Source: a virus. Taken from it: a DNA stretch of 38,192 nt. The notes under the pieces are model-generated. The model worked only from the letters and a program-made list of their open reading frames with translations. It had not been told where the DNA came from and did not search any database. This document shows positions 1 through 6,292 of the stretch, one piece after another; the first letter of the stretch is position 1; the number at the start of each line of letters is the position of its first letter. The position numbers and the translations under genes are program-made. The stretch is taken from the IMG/VR virus record IMGVR_UViG_3300044911_000938, positions 1-38,192 of that record; one strand, 5' to 3'.

Positions 1-12
1 GGTAACCAAACT
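1..12. repeat. Terminal direct repeat, left copy (candidate cos end)
   Basis: The 12 bases GGTAACCAAACT at the left edge are repeated exactly at 38181-38192. This means either that the sequence is a closed circle written with a 12-base overlap, or that it is a linear genome whose 12-nt cohesive ends have been filled in. Lambda has 12-nt cos overhangs beside its small terminase gene, and here the small terminase gene starts 236 bp to the right. An assembly overlap cannot be excluded. Confidence 0.75.
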
Positions 13-23
13 CTCGGAACTTT

Positions 24-49
24 CCTATGAATAGGCAAAAAATGCCGAG
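24..49. promoter_or_regulatory. Nested inverted repeats near left end (cos or operator-like)
   Basis: CCTAT-GA-ATAGG occupies 24-35 and GGCA-AAAAA-TGCC occupies 34-46. An outer CTCGG/CCGAG pair spans 13-17 and 45-49. The GGCAAAAAATGCC element resembles the 38131-38143 palindrome GGCAAAATTTGCC about 97 bp away across the circle junction. A TATAAA at 51-56 follows, but no convincing -35 box is present. Possible roles are a small-terminase binding site or an operator. Confidence 0.4.
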
Positions 50-73
50 TTATAAAAAATCCACAAAAACCCT

Positions 74-251
74 ATGAAAATCGAACAAATCCCAACAGAA
101 AAACTCATCCCCTACGCACGAAATGCCAAGAAGCACGACGCCGAGCTGTGTGAAGATAGCTGATATGGGGCCGGTATTCAGAAGAATGCACCATCGAGTT
201 TCGTGGAAGCATACGACGCCATGCATATTGGATGAGTCGTTTAAGAAATGA
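74..251 (+). pseudogene. Broken ParB-N-like gene fragment
   Basis: The ATG at 74 opens 29 codons ending TGA at 161-163. The peptide begins MKIEQIPTEKLIPYARNAKK, which matches the start of ParB/Srx-type N-terminal domains that phages often carry fused to DNA methylases near the terminase. A real domain needs about 90 residues, so this is a remnant. Moving one base forward near 150 gives VKIA, the expected continuation of such domains, and this frame stays open to a TGA at 249-251 that overlaps the small terminase start by ATGA. I infer a frameshifted and deleted gene. A sequencing error is an alternative, but the remaining length is still too short for a whole domain. Confidence 0.55.
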
Positions 252-835
252 AAAAGAAACCCGCCGCCCCACCGCCTGAACCCGCTCCCGACCTCTCGCG
301 CAAGATCCGCGAAGCCGAGTTCAAGAACATCCTGCAAAAGCTGAAGGACGGGAAGACGCTGACGGCGCGAGAGTCGAAGATCGCGGCAGAGTTTGCGGAG
401 CAGCGGGACGGAAAAAAGAAACTGACGCAGGCCGAGCTCGCGGAGCTGTGGGGCATGACACAGCCGAACATCCACAAAATGGTAAAGCAGGGCATGCCGA
501 TGGACAGCGTGGAATCGGCGACCGCCTGGCGCAAAAAGTTTTTGGAAGAGCGCACACCGGCAGACTACAACGAAGCCCGCACGAAGAAGGCACTACTCGA
601 GTGCGAGAAGCTGGAAATGCAACTAGCGATCCTGAAGGGCGACTATGTCTTAAGCACCCAAGTTCGCGAATCCGGAATCCGAATTGGCGCGATCCTTACC
701 GCTAAGTTTGCCGCGCTGGTGAATGACGCGAGCGGCGCGCTGGCGGGACTCGATGAAATGACTCATCGGAAGAAACTCCACGAGCGCACGCAGCAGATGC
801 TCGCGGAAATCAAAGACGAACTCAAAAAATCATGA
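248..835 (+). CDS. Terminase small subunit (probable)
   Basis: A 195-residue protein directly upstream of the packaging genes and next to the candidate cos. A Pro/Lys-rich start is followed by a charged helix, then a helix-turn-helix at about residues 58-90 (KKLTQAELAELWGMTQPNIH), and a long helical C-terminal half that could mediate oligomerisation and contact with the large subunit. This is the plan of Nu1-like small terminases, which recognise the packaging site and bring in the large subunit. The start follows the preceding frame by an ATGA overlap and no clear Shine-Dalgarno is present. It ends in an ATGA overlap with the next gene. The call rests on fold pattern and position, not on a family signature I can prove. 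Confidence 0.72.
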   Translation: MKKKPAAPPPEPAPDLSRKIREAEFKNILQKLKDGKTLTARESKIAAEFAEQRDGKKKLTQAELAELWGMTQPNIHKMVKQGMPMDSVESATAWRKKFLEERTPADYNEARTKKALLECEKLEMQLAILKGDYVLSTQVRESGIRIGAILTAKFAALVNDASGALAGLDEMTHRKKLHERTQQMLAEIKDELKKS

Positions 836-1479
836 AAACAAAAACAACATGCTACATCGCCGGTCCGATGACCGGATATCCACGATTCAACTTCGACGCA
901 TTCGACGCCGCGCGGGATGTCCTGCTCGGCGACGGATTCAACGTCATCAGCCCTGCCGACCTAGATCGCGAAATGGGATTCGACCCCGACATCAACGAAG
1001 TCACGCCGATGCTTATCGACGAAATGCAGAGGCGTGATGTTGATGCGATCTTCAAATGCGATATGGTTTTCGTTCTCGACGGTTGGGAAAAATCGCGAGG
1101 GGCGAGGGCGGAAATATCCCTTGCAAATTGGCGTGGGATTCCAGTCGTTTCATATCGGAATCGAAATTTTACTGAATCCGAAATTGACCTGCTTCCGAAC
1201 TCAAAGCCGGAACCGAAAGCCGAAGATGTCCTCGAAGAGGCGCTTCGACTCACGACCGGCGATCGGCAGAACAGCTACGGACCTCCGACGCAGGACTTCG
1301 CGCGAACTGCCGCAATGTGGGCGGTGATTCTTGAATGTGCCGTCACAGCCAAGCAGGTTGCGCTCTGCATGATCGCCCTGAAGATTTCACGCGCAACTTG
1401 GGCGAAAAAGCGCGACAACTGGACCGACATCGCAGGATATGCCAGGTGTGGTTTTCTTTGTGAGGAGGATGAAAAATGA
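832..1479 (+). CDS. DUF4406 / DUF6378 (MazG-like) fusion protein
   Basis: A 215-residue protein with two parts. Residues 4-105 begin CYIAGPMTGYPRFNF and look like DUF4406, a nucleoside 2-deoxyribosyltransferase-like fold. Residues 130-210 carry GDRQNSYGPPTQDF, VALCMIALKISR and RDNWTDIAGYA, typical of the DUF6378 MazG-like phage proteins. Both families are linked to nucleotide handling, so a role in hydrolysing or trimming nucleotides during infection is plausible but not shown. The two domains are often separate genes, and the fusion is clear from one uninterrupted frame. It is coupled to neighbours by ATGA overlaps on both sides, downstream with a GAGGAGG site that serves the next gene. Confidence 0.75.
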   Translation: MKTKTTCYIAGPMTGYPRFNFDAFDAARDVLLGDGFNVISPADLDREMGFDPDINEVTPMLIDEMQRRDVDAIFKCDMVFVLDGWEKSRGARAEISLANWRGIPVVSYRNRNFTESEIDLLPNSKPEPKAEDVLEEALRLTTGDRQNSYGPPTQDFARTAAMWAVILECAVTAKQVALCMIALKISRATWAKKRDNWTDIAGYARCGFLCEEDEK

Positions 1480-1694
1480 CACGCTCACAACTCTGGAAAA
1501 TCTACGTCAAGCGCAATCCTTCATTCGACGGCAACGGCAATGTCACGATGACCGCGCGCGGGCTTCGCAAGCTGTTTGATACGACGTGGGACGTGGCTTA
1601 TTTTGACGGAGAAATTGAGTCGGATGAATCATATCGTCGGCATCAACAAAATGATCAGGTTGAGGCGCTGAAAAAAATGTTCGGCATGAAATAA
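1476..1694 (+). CDS. Small conserved phage protein, unknown function
   Basis: A 72-residue protein beginning MTRSQLWKIYVKRNPSF. Small proteins with the pattern NPSF...VTMTARGLRKLFDTTWD are common in phage genomes, but no function is known to me. A strong GAGGAGG site lies 9-15 bases upstream of the ATG, inside the end of the preceding gene, which makes the start secure. It ends before an intergenic stretch with two inverted repeats. Confidence 0.7.
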   Translation: MTRSQLWKIYVKRNPSFDGNGNVTMTARGLRKLFDTTWDVAYFDGEIESDESYRRHQQNDQVEALKKMFGMK

Positions 1695-1705
1695 AAAACT
1701 TTACA

Positions 1706-1721
1706 TTGATTCTGGAATCAA
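1706..1721. promoter_or_regulatory. Inverted repeat, operator-like
   Basis: TTGATTC-TG-GAATCAA, a perfect 7-bp dyad with a 2-base centre, in the A/T-rich gap before the helicase-methyltransferase gene. It is followed by AT-rich sequence and has no T run after it, so a protein-binding site is likelier than a terminator. No -10/-35 pair is obvious. Confidence 0.45.
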
Positions 1722-1734
1722 TAAAACCAGTCGC

Positions 1735-1751
1735 GTCATGCGATCCATGAC
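1735..1751. promoter_or_regulatory. Inverted repeat, operator-like
   Basis: GTCATG-CGATC-CATGAC, 6-bp arms around a 5-base centre, 22 bases before the start of the helicase-methyltransferase gene. It is the second dyad in this 78-bp gap. A site for control of the methyltransferase is a reasonable inference, since DNA methyltransferase genes are often tightly regulated. Confidence 0.4.
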
Positions 1752-1772
1752 ACATTAAAAAATAAAAAAAAT

Positions 1773-3980
1773 ATGAACACAGAAAATGAATATGATAGTT
1801 TCATCAAAGCAAAAACACATCGAGCTGAAGCCCACGGATTTGATCCGCTGCCTATAAAGGCCCCGTTATTTGAATGGCAGCAACACATAGTCAAGTGGGC
1901 AGTTCGACAAGGGCGGGCCGCATTGTTTGAGGATTGCGGGCTAGGCAAGACGGCGCAGCAACTCGAATGGGCATCGCAGGTTTGCCGCAAGACTGGCGGG
2001 AGTGTATTGATTTTGACGCCGCTCTCAGTCGCTCACCAGACAGCAAAGGAGGCGATTAAATTTGGACTGGAGGCCAAGGTTGCAGAGTCCGGCGACGACA
2101 TCAAAGGCGCGGGCATTTGGATAACCAACTATGAGAAGCTGGAGAAATTTGATTGTTCAATTTTTGCGGGAGTTGTGCTTGATGAATCGTCCATCCTGAA
2201 AAACTTTACGGGCAAGATGCGGCGGTTGCTCACGTCGACGTTTGCCGAGACTCCGTATCGCCTTTGCTGCACGGCTACGCCATCGCCAAACGATTACACT
2301 GAGTTTGGTCAGCACGCCGATTTCCTTGGCGTTTGCTCGCCCGCTCAGATGCTTGCTACGTTCTTTCTGAACGATACCTTCAACACTGGAGATTGGAGGC
2401 TAAAAGGTCACGCGGAAGCCGAGTTTTGGCGATGGGTCGCAAGCTGGGCGGCGTGTGTTTCCAAGCCGTCTGACATCGGCTATTCAGACGAAGGCTATGA
2501 CCTGCCGCCGCTCAATTTGCAGACGATTACGGTCATGGTCGATCAGTCCCAAGGTGCCATTGAGGGCGAGCTTTTTCGCGCTCCTACGCTGTCGGCAACG
2601 ACGATGCACAAAGAGATGCGGCTCACGTCACCCGCTCGCGTTGAGAAGGTATCTGAGATGGTCAACGCATCGATCGAGTCATGGATTGTATGGTGCAATA
2701 CCAACGATGAGAGCGAGCAGCTAGCGAAGGCAATTCCCGATGCTGTCGAGATTCGCGGCTCCGATTCATCCAAGAAAAAGGAGCAAGCGGCAGATGACTT
2801 TGTGCATGGCAAGTTGCGCGTGCTGATTTCCAAGAGCGGCATCTTTGGTTACGGGATGAACTGGCAGCATTGCTGCAACGTCGCCTTTGTTGGCTTGTCC
2901 TACTCGTTTGAAGACTTCTATCAGGCGTTGCGTAGGTCATACCGCTTTGGGCAAAAGCGACAAGTCAACGCTTACATCGTCCAGGCATCCACCGAAGATG
3001 CCATCATCAAAACTGTCAGGCGCAAAATCGAACAACACCAAAATATGCAAGAGCGGATGAAGATCGCATCCGCCGCATTCACTGAACATCAAACAAAAAA
3101 GCTCACAATGAAAACAGACATCACGACGGAATTTGGCAAGGATTGGACACTATACCACGGCGACTGCGTGAGGGTCGCAAAGCAGATTGAGGACGAGTCT
3201 ATCGACTTCTCTGTTTTCTCTCCGCCGTTCGCGGATCTGTTCACCTATTCGGACGATTTGCAGGACATGGGAAACTGCGCGGATTTATCGGAGTTCACAC
3301 AGCACTTCGAGCTTTTGATTGAGGAGATGATGCGGATTATGGTCCCCGGGCGTGAGGTTGCGGTGCATTGCGTTGATCTTCTTTCAACGAAATGGAAGCA
3401 CGGAAAGATTGAGTTTCAGGACTTCTCCGGCGAGCTGATCCGCGCATTCTGGCGCAAGGGCTTTCTGTTCCACTCGCGTATCTGTATATGGAAGTCTCCA
3501 GTCACAGAAATGCAACGTACCAAGGCTCACGGGTTGCTTTACAAGACGCTCAAAGCTGATTCTTGCGATTCGCGGGTTGGCTGCTCTGATTACTTGCTCG
3601 TTTTCCGCAAGCCCGGCAAAAATCCAAAGCCAGTTACCAAAGATCCCGCAAAGTATCCTGTGGACTGGTGGCAAGAGGTCGCTTCGCCAGTTTGGATGAC
3701 CGTCGATCAAGGGCGCGTTTTGAATCGCGATGGCGCGAGAGATGACCAAGACGAAAAGCACATTTGCCCGTTGCAGTTGGATGTCATTGATCGAGCGGTA
3801 ACACTTTGGAGTAACGAGGGCGATTTAGTTTATAGCCCGTTCACCGGCATCGGCAGTGAAGGCTTTTCCGCGCTTGAGTTGAATCGCCGATTTGTCGGAT
3901 CGGAGTTAAAGGAGTCCTATTTTAAGCAGGCTTGCCAGAACTTGAAAAATGCTAAAGCTCAACTTGATTTATTCGCATGA
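1773..3980 (+). CDS. SNF2-like helicase fused to N4-cytosine-type DNA methyltransferase
   Basis: A 735-residue two-enzyme protein. Residues 1-440 are a superfamily 2 helicase/translocase: Walker A GLGKT (56-60), Walker B DESS (137-140), TATPSPND (168-174) and a motif VI-like QALRRSYRFGQKRQ near 382. From Met446 a methyltransferase follows: HGDC near 462, catalytic SPPF (483-486) and an SAM-binding FTGIGSEG (690-697). The order of SPPF before FxGxG is that of beta-class enzymes, and SPPF favours N4-cytosine. The likely role is modifying phage DNA against host restriction, with the motor perhaps moving the enzyme along DNA. The Met446 codon suggests the methyltransferase was once a separate gene. 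No Shine-Dalgarno is present and the leader is A-rich. It overlaps the large terminase gene by ATGA. Confidence 0.85.
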   Translation: MNTENEYDSFIKAKTHRAEAHGFDPLPIKAPLFEWQQHIVKWAVRQGRAALFEDCGLGKTAQQLEWASQVCRKTGGSVLILTPLSVAHQTAKEAIKFGLEAKVAESGDDIKGAGIWITNYEKLEKFDCSIFAGVVLDESSILKNFTGKMRRLLTSTFAETPYRLCCTATPSPNDYTEFGQHADFLGVCSPAQMLATFFLNDTFNTGDWRLKGHAEAEFWRWVASWAACVSKPSDIGYSDEGYDLPPLNLQTITVMVDQSQGAIEGELFRAPTLSATTMHKEMRLTSPARVEKVSEMVNASIESWIVWCNTNDESEQLAKAIPDAVEIRGSDSSKKKEQAADDFVHGKLRVLISKSGIFGYGMNWQHCCNVAFVGLSYSFEDFYQALRRSYRFGQKRQVNAYIVQASTEDAIIKTVRRKIEQHQNMQERMKIASAAFTEHQTKKLTMKTDITTEFGKDWTLYHGDCVRVAKQIEDESIDFSVFSPPFADLFTYSDDLQDMGNCADLSEFTQHFELLIEEMMRIMVPGREVAVHCVDLLSTKWKHGKIEFQDFSGELIRAFWRKGFLFHSRICIWKSPVTEMQRTKAHGLLYKTLKADSCDSRVGCSDYLLVFRKPGKNPKPVTKDPAKYPVDWWQEVASPVWMTVDQGRVLNRDGARDDQDEKHICPLQLDVIDRAVTLWSNEGDLVYSPFTGIGSEGFSALELNRRFVGSELKESYFKQACQNLKNAKAQLDLFA

Positions 3981-5707
3981 TCGGCTCGCTTAAAATCGGA
4001 GTCCATGATGGAATCAAACTCGCCTATGACGGGACGATTCTCGACTGGGCCGAGGCGCATGTGCGCTTTCCGAACAGCGACAGGGCGAGCCGCTTTGATC
4101 GCACTGTCGCGCCGTGGATGAACGATGTCTTGCTTGCCGTCACGGACGACGAATCCACGCAGGTCTTTCTCCGCGCGAGTACCGGCGCTGGTAAGACAAC
4201 GATGATGGAAACCCTCGCCTGTTTCATCGTCGCGCAGAAGCCAGGGCCGACGTTATTCGTTGGGCAGACTGACGACATGGTGAAGGACTGGACGGAATCG
4301 CGATTACTCCCGATTTTTCGAGAGTGCGAGCCAGTTCGCGCATTGTTCCCCGAGGACCGGCACGCGCTCCGCAAAACGACGATCTTCTTTCCGCACATGG
4401 TTCTTTTCGCAGGCGGTGCGAACATGACGAACCTCCAGGAGAAATCCATGCGATATTGCATCGGTGACGAAGTCTGGCGCTGGAAAGACGGCATGATCAA
4501 GGAACTGAAAGCCCGACATCACGATCGCTGGAACCGCAAGACGTTCCTATGCTCGCAGGGCGGCAGCAGCAACGATGAAATGGAACACGAGTGGGACAGT
4601 GGCACGCGCGAGGTCTGGGGCTGGACGTGTCCGCATTGTCAGGCGTGGCAGCGGTACACTTTCGACGCGATCAAATTTGAGCAGCCGAAGAACGTAGCGG
4701 GCGAGATGCTTTGGGACGCTGTGCAGGACTCGGTGCGGATGGAGTGCGAACACTGCAAGACGCAGTTTGCCGACACCGCCGCGACTCGCCGTAACCTTTC
4801 AAATACTGCAACCTTCCGCGCACTCAACCCGAACCCGGTCCGAGGCCATCGCTCATTTGAAGTGCCAGCCTACGGAGTCTGGTGGATTCCGTGGTTTTCG
4901 ATTGTGAAAGAGTTCCTCGAAGCCAGCGAAGCGAAGGGCAACGGGAACCTCGAACCGCTGAAGCAATTCATCCAAAAGCGCAAGGCTCAGACGTGGCAGG
5001 AGGAGGTCGTTTCCGACCTTCCGGAGATTACCGCCGGCGATTATTCGAAACTTGATTTTGTCGACGGGCAGAAGATCGACGGCGAGCACCGGCGCTTTCT
5101 CTGTGTGGACAAACAGCGCGACCATTTTTGGTATGTCATCCGGGCATTCCGTGCGGATGGATCTTCCATGCTTTTGTCCGAGGGCAAAATCCTGACGTGG
5201 GAGACGATCGAATCTCTGGCGTTGCAATACAACGTCCCGCCTCGCTCCGTAGTGATCGACGCCGGCTACGACACGCCGCTTGTTTACGAACGCTGTGCGC
5301 GCAATGGCTGGACCGCCTCGCACGGATCGGGGCAGGATGGCTTTTCGCATATCGACGGCAACGGGCGGCGCGTGAAAAAATTCGTGTCGAAGATCGAGAC
5401 TGCCGTCGCCGGATCGGACAACCTCCGCGCGTTCTACTTTTTTCACTCGAACGAAAAGATCAAAGACAAGCTCGCTGCAATCCGCCAACCGGATGCAATG
5501 CCGAAGTGGGAAACCCCGCGAGATGCGTCTACAGATTACCGCGCGCAGATGGTTTCAGAAATGAAAAAAGACATCGTGAACTCCAAGACGAAACAGGTTG
5601 AGTCGCGCTGGGTCCGGATCGGCGGGAGGCCGAACCATCTTTTCGATTGCGAGTGTATCGCGCTCGCGTCTGCTATGCTTGCGGGCGTTTTGCCGATTGG
5701 GGAGTGA
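3977..5707 (+). CDS. Terminase large subunit, GpA family
   Basis: A 576-residue packaging motor and nuclease. The ATPase has Walker A RASTGAGKT (66-74) and Walker B YCIGDE (160-165). A zinc-finger-like pair, CPHC (218-221) and CEHC (257-260), is typical of the lambda GpA family. A C-terminal RNase H-like nuclease is marked by VVIDAGYDTPLVYERC near residue 425. It acts with the small subunit to cut concatemers and pump DNA through the portal into the prohead. The GpA family is mostly of the cos-cutting type, which supports cohesive ends. The start overlaps the helicase-methyltransferase stop (ATGA), and a strong terminator begins at the base after its stop codon. Confidence 0.93.
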   Translation: MIGSLKIGVHDGIKLAYDGTILDWAEAHVRFPNSDRASRFDRTVAPWMNDVLLAVTDDESTQVFLRASTGAGKTTMMETLACFIVAQKPGPTLFVGQTDDMVKDWTESRLLPIFRECEPVRALFPEDRHALRKTTIFFPHMVLFAGGANMTNLQEKSMRYCIGDEVWRWKDGMIKELKARHHDRWNRKTFLCSQGGSSNDEMEHEWDSGTREVWGWTCPHCQAWQRYTFDAIKFEQPKNVAGEMLWDAVQDSVRMECEHCKTQFADTAATRRNLSNTATFRALNPNPVRGHRSFEVPAYGVWWIPWFSIVKEFLEASEAKGNGNLEPLKQFIQKRKAQTWQEEVVSDLPEITAGDYSKLDFVDGQKIDGEHRRFLCVDKQRDHFWYVIRAFRADGSSMLLSEGKILTWETIESLALQYNVPPRSVVIDAGYDTPLVYERCARNGWTASHGSGQDGFSHIDGNGRRVKKFVSKIETAVAGSDNLRAFYFFHSNEKIKDKLAAIRQPDAMPKWETPRDASTDYRAQMVSEMKKDIVNSKTKQVESRWVRIGGRPNHLFDCECIALASAMLAGVLPIGE

Positions 5708-5737
5708 CCATTTTCCTGACGATAGGAAAATGGTTTT
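5708..5737 (+). terminator. Rho-independent terminator after large terminase
   Basis: A perfect 10-bp stem CCATTTTCCT / AGGAAAATGG with a 6-base loop (5718-5723) followed by TTTT. It starts directly after the terminase TGA and separates packaging genes from the head genes. Confidence 0.8.
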
Positions 5738-5743
5738 CATCAT

Positions 5744-5761
5744 TTTCGTGGCGTCACGAAA
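5744..5761. promoter_or_regulatory. Inverted repeat TTTCGTG-GCGT-CACGAAA
   Basis: A perfect 7-bp dyad with a 4-base loop just past the terminator at 5708-5737. No T run follows. It may be an operator or an RNA hairpin in the leader of the next gene. The rest of the gap to 5837 shows no convincing promoter. Confidence 0.4.
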
Positions 5762-5837
5762 TTGATCGCGTCCGCAGAGCTAGTGTTCATGCGGATCCCC
5801 CTGCTCTTGCAAAGACTGCCTCGCCGCCTAACCAAAT

Positions 5838-6026
5838 ATGAACAAAACAACCACTCACGGCGGCCCGCGCAAAGGCGCGGGCCGTCCGAAAGGCAAGAAG
5901 AACGCTAACGCCAAAGGCAGGACTGCCGTTACGCGCTCTGTCTCCATGCCGGCCGAGGTATGGCGGGATTTCGATATTCAGCGAGGAACGATGAGCAGAG
6001 GGAAGTTTATCGCGTCCATACTTTGA
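5838..6026 (+). CDS. Small basic protein with AT-hook-like start
   Basis: A 62-residue protein beginning MNKTTTHGGPRKGAGRPKGK. GPRKGAGRPKG is like the Gly-Arg-Pro core of AT-hook DNA-binding peptides and is widely seen at the start of small phage proteins between terminase and portal. The second half (VTRSVSMPAEVWRDFD...GKFIASIL) resembles a ribbon-helix-helix strand and helix. A DNA-binding role is inferred. The leader CTAACCAAAT is A/C-rich with no Shine-Dalgarno. Its stop codon lies inside the TTGACA element of the next gene. Confidence 0.65.
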   Translation: MNKTTTHGGPRKGAGRPKGKKNANAKGRTAVTRSVSMPAEVWRDFDIQRGTMSRGKFIASIL

Positions 6027-6028
6027 CA
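6023..6028 (+). promoter_or_regulatory. TTGACA element, 13 nt before gpW-like start
   Basis: TTGACA followed by 13 nt and the ATG at 6042. The TGA within it is the stop codon of the previous gene. The same hexamer and spacing precede five other structural genes. A -35 box here would put the -10 on top of the start codon, so a translation-related role is likelier. Confidence 0.5.
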
Positions 6029-6041
6029 GCCGCGCCCAAGG

Positions 6042-6290
6042 ATGGCGCTTTCAAAATCCTTTTTCGGTCTCCCGCTTGCAAACTTACAGAGTTTGCAGAC
6101 GCAATTTATCGCGTGCCTTGAGGCAATCGCCGTGGCTGGGGCGAGTTACAGCATAGCCGGGCGATCGTTCACTCGCGCGAATTTGAGCGAGGTCTCGCAA
6201 ACGCTCAAAGAACTTCAGGCTGCGATTGATAACGCCAACGGAACCCGCGTAAAACGCGTCGTCTCCGCATTCCCCACTCAAAGGCCGTAA
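6042..6290 (+). CDS. gpW-like head-tail joining protein
   Basis: An 82-residue protein between terminase and portal, where lambda has gpW. The central SYSIAGRSFTRANLSEVSQT and following LKELQAAIDNANG give the beta-hairpin plus helix pattern of gpW, and length fits (lambda gpW is 68). Family members fill the portal channel after packaging so that DNA stays in and the tail can attach. No Shine-Dalgarno is visible, but a TTGACA element lies 13 nt before the ATG. Confidence 0.7.
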   Translation: MALSKSFFGLPLANLQSLQTQFIACLEAIAVAGASYSIAGRSFTRANLSEVSQTLKELQAAIDNANGTRVKRVVSAFPTQRP

Positions 6291-6292
6291 GT

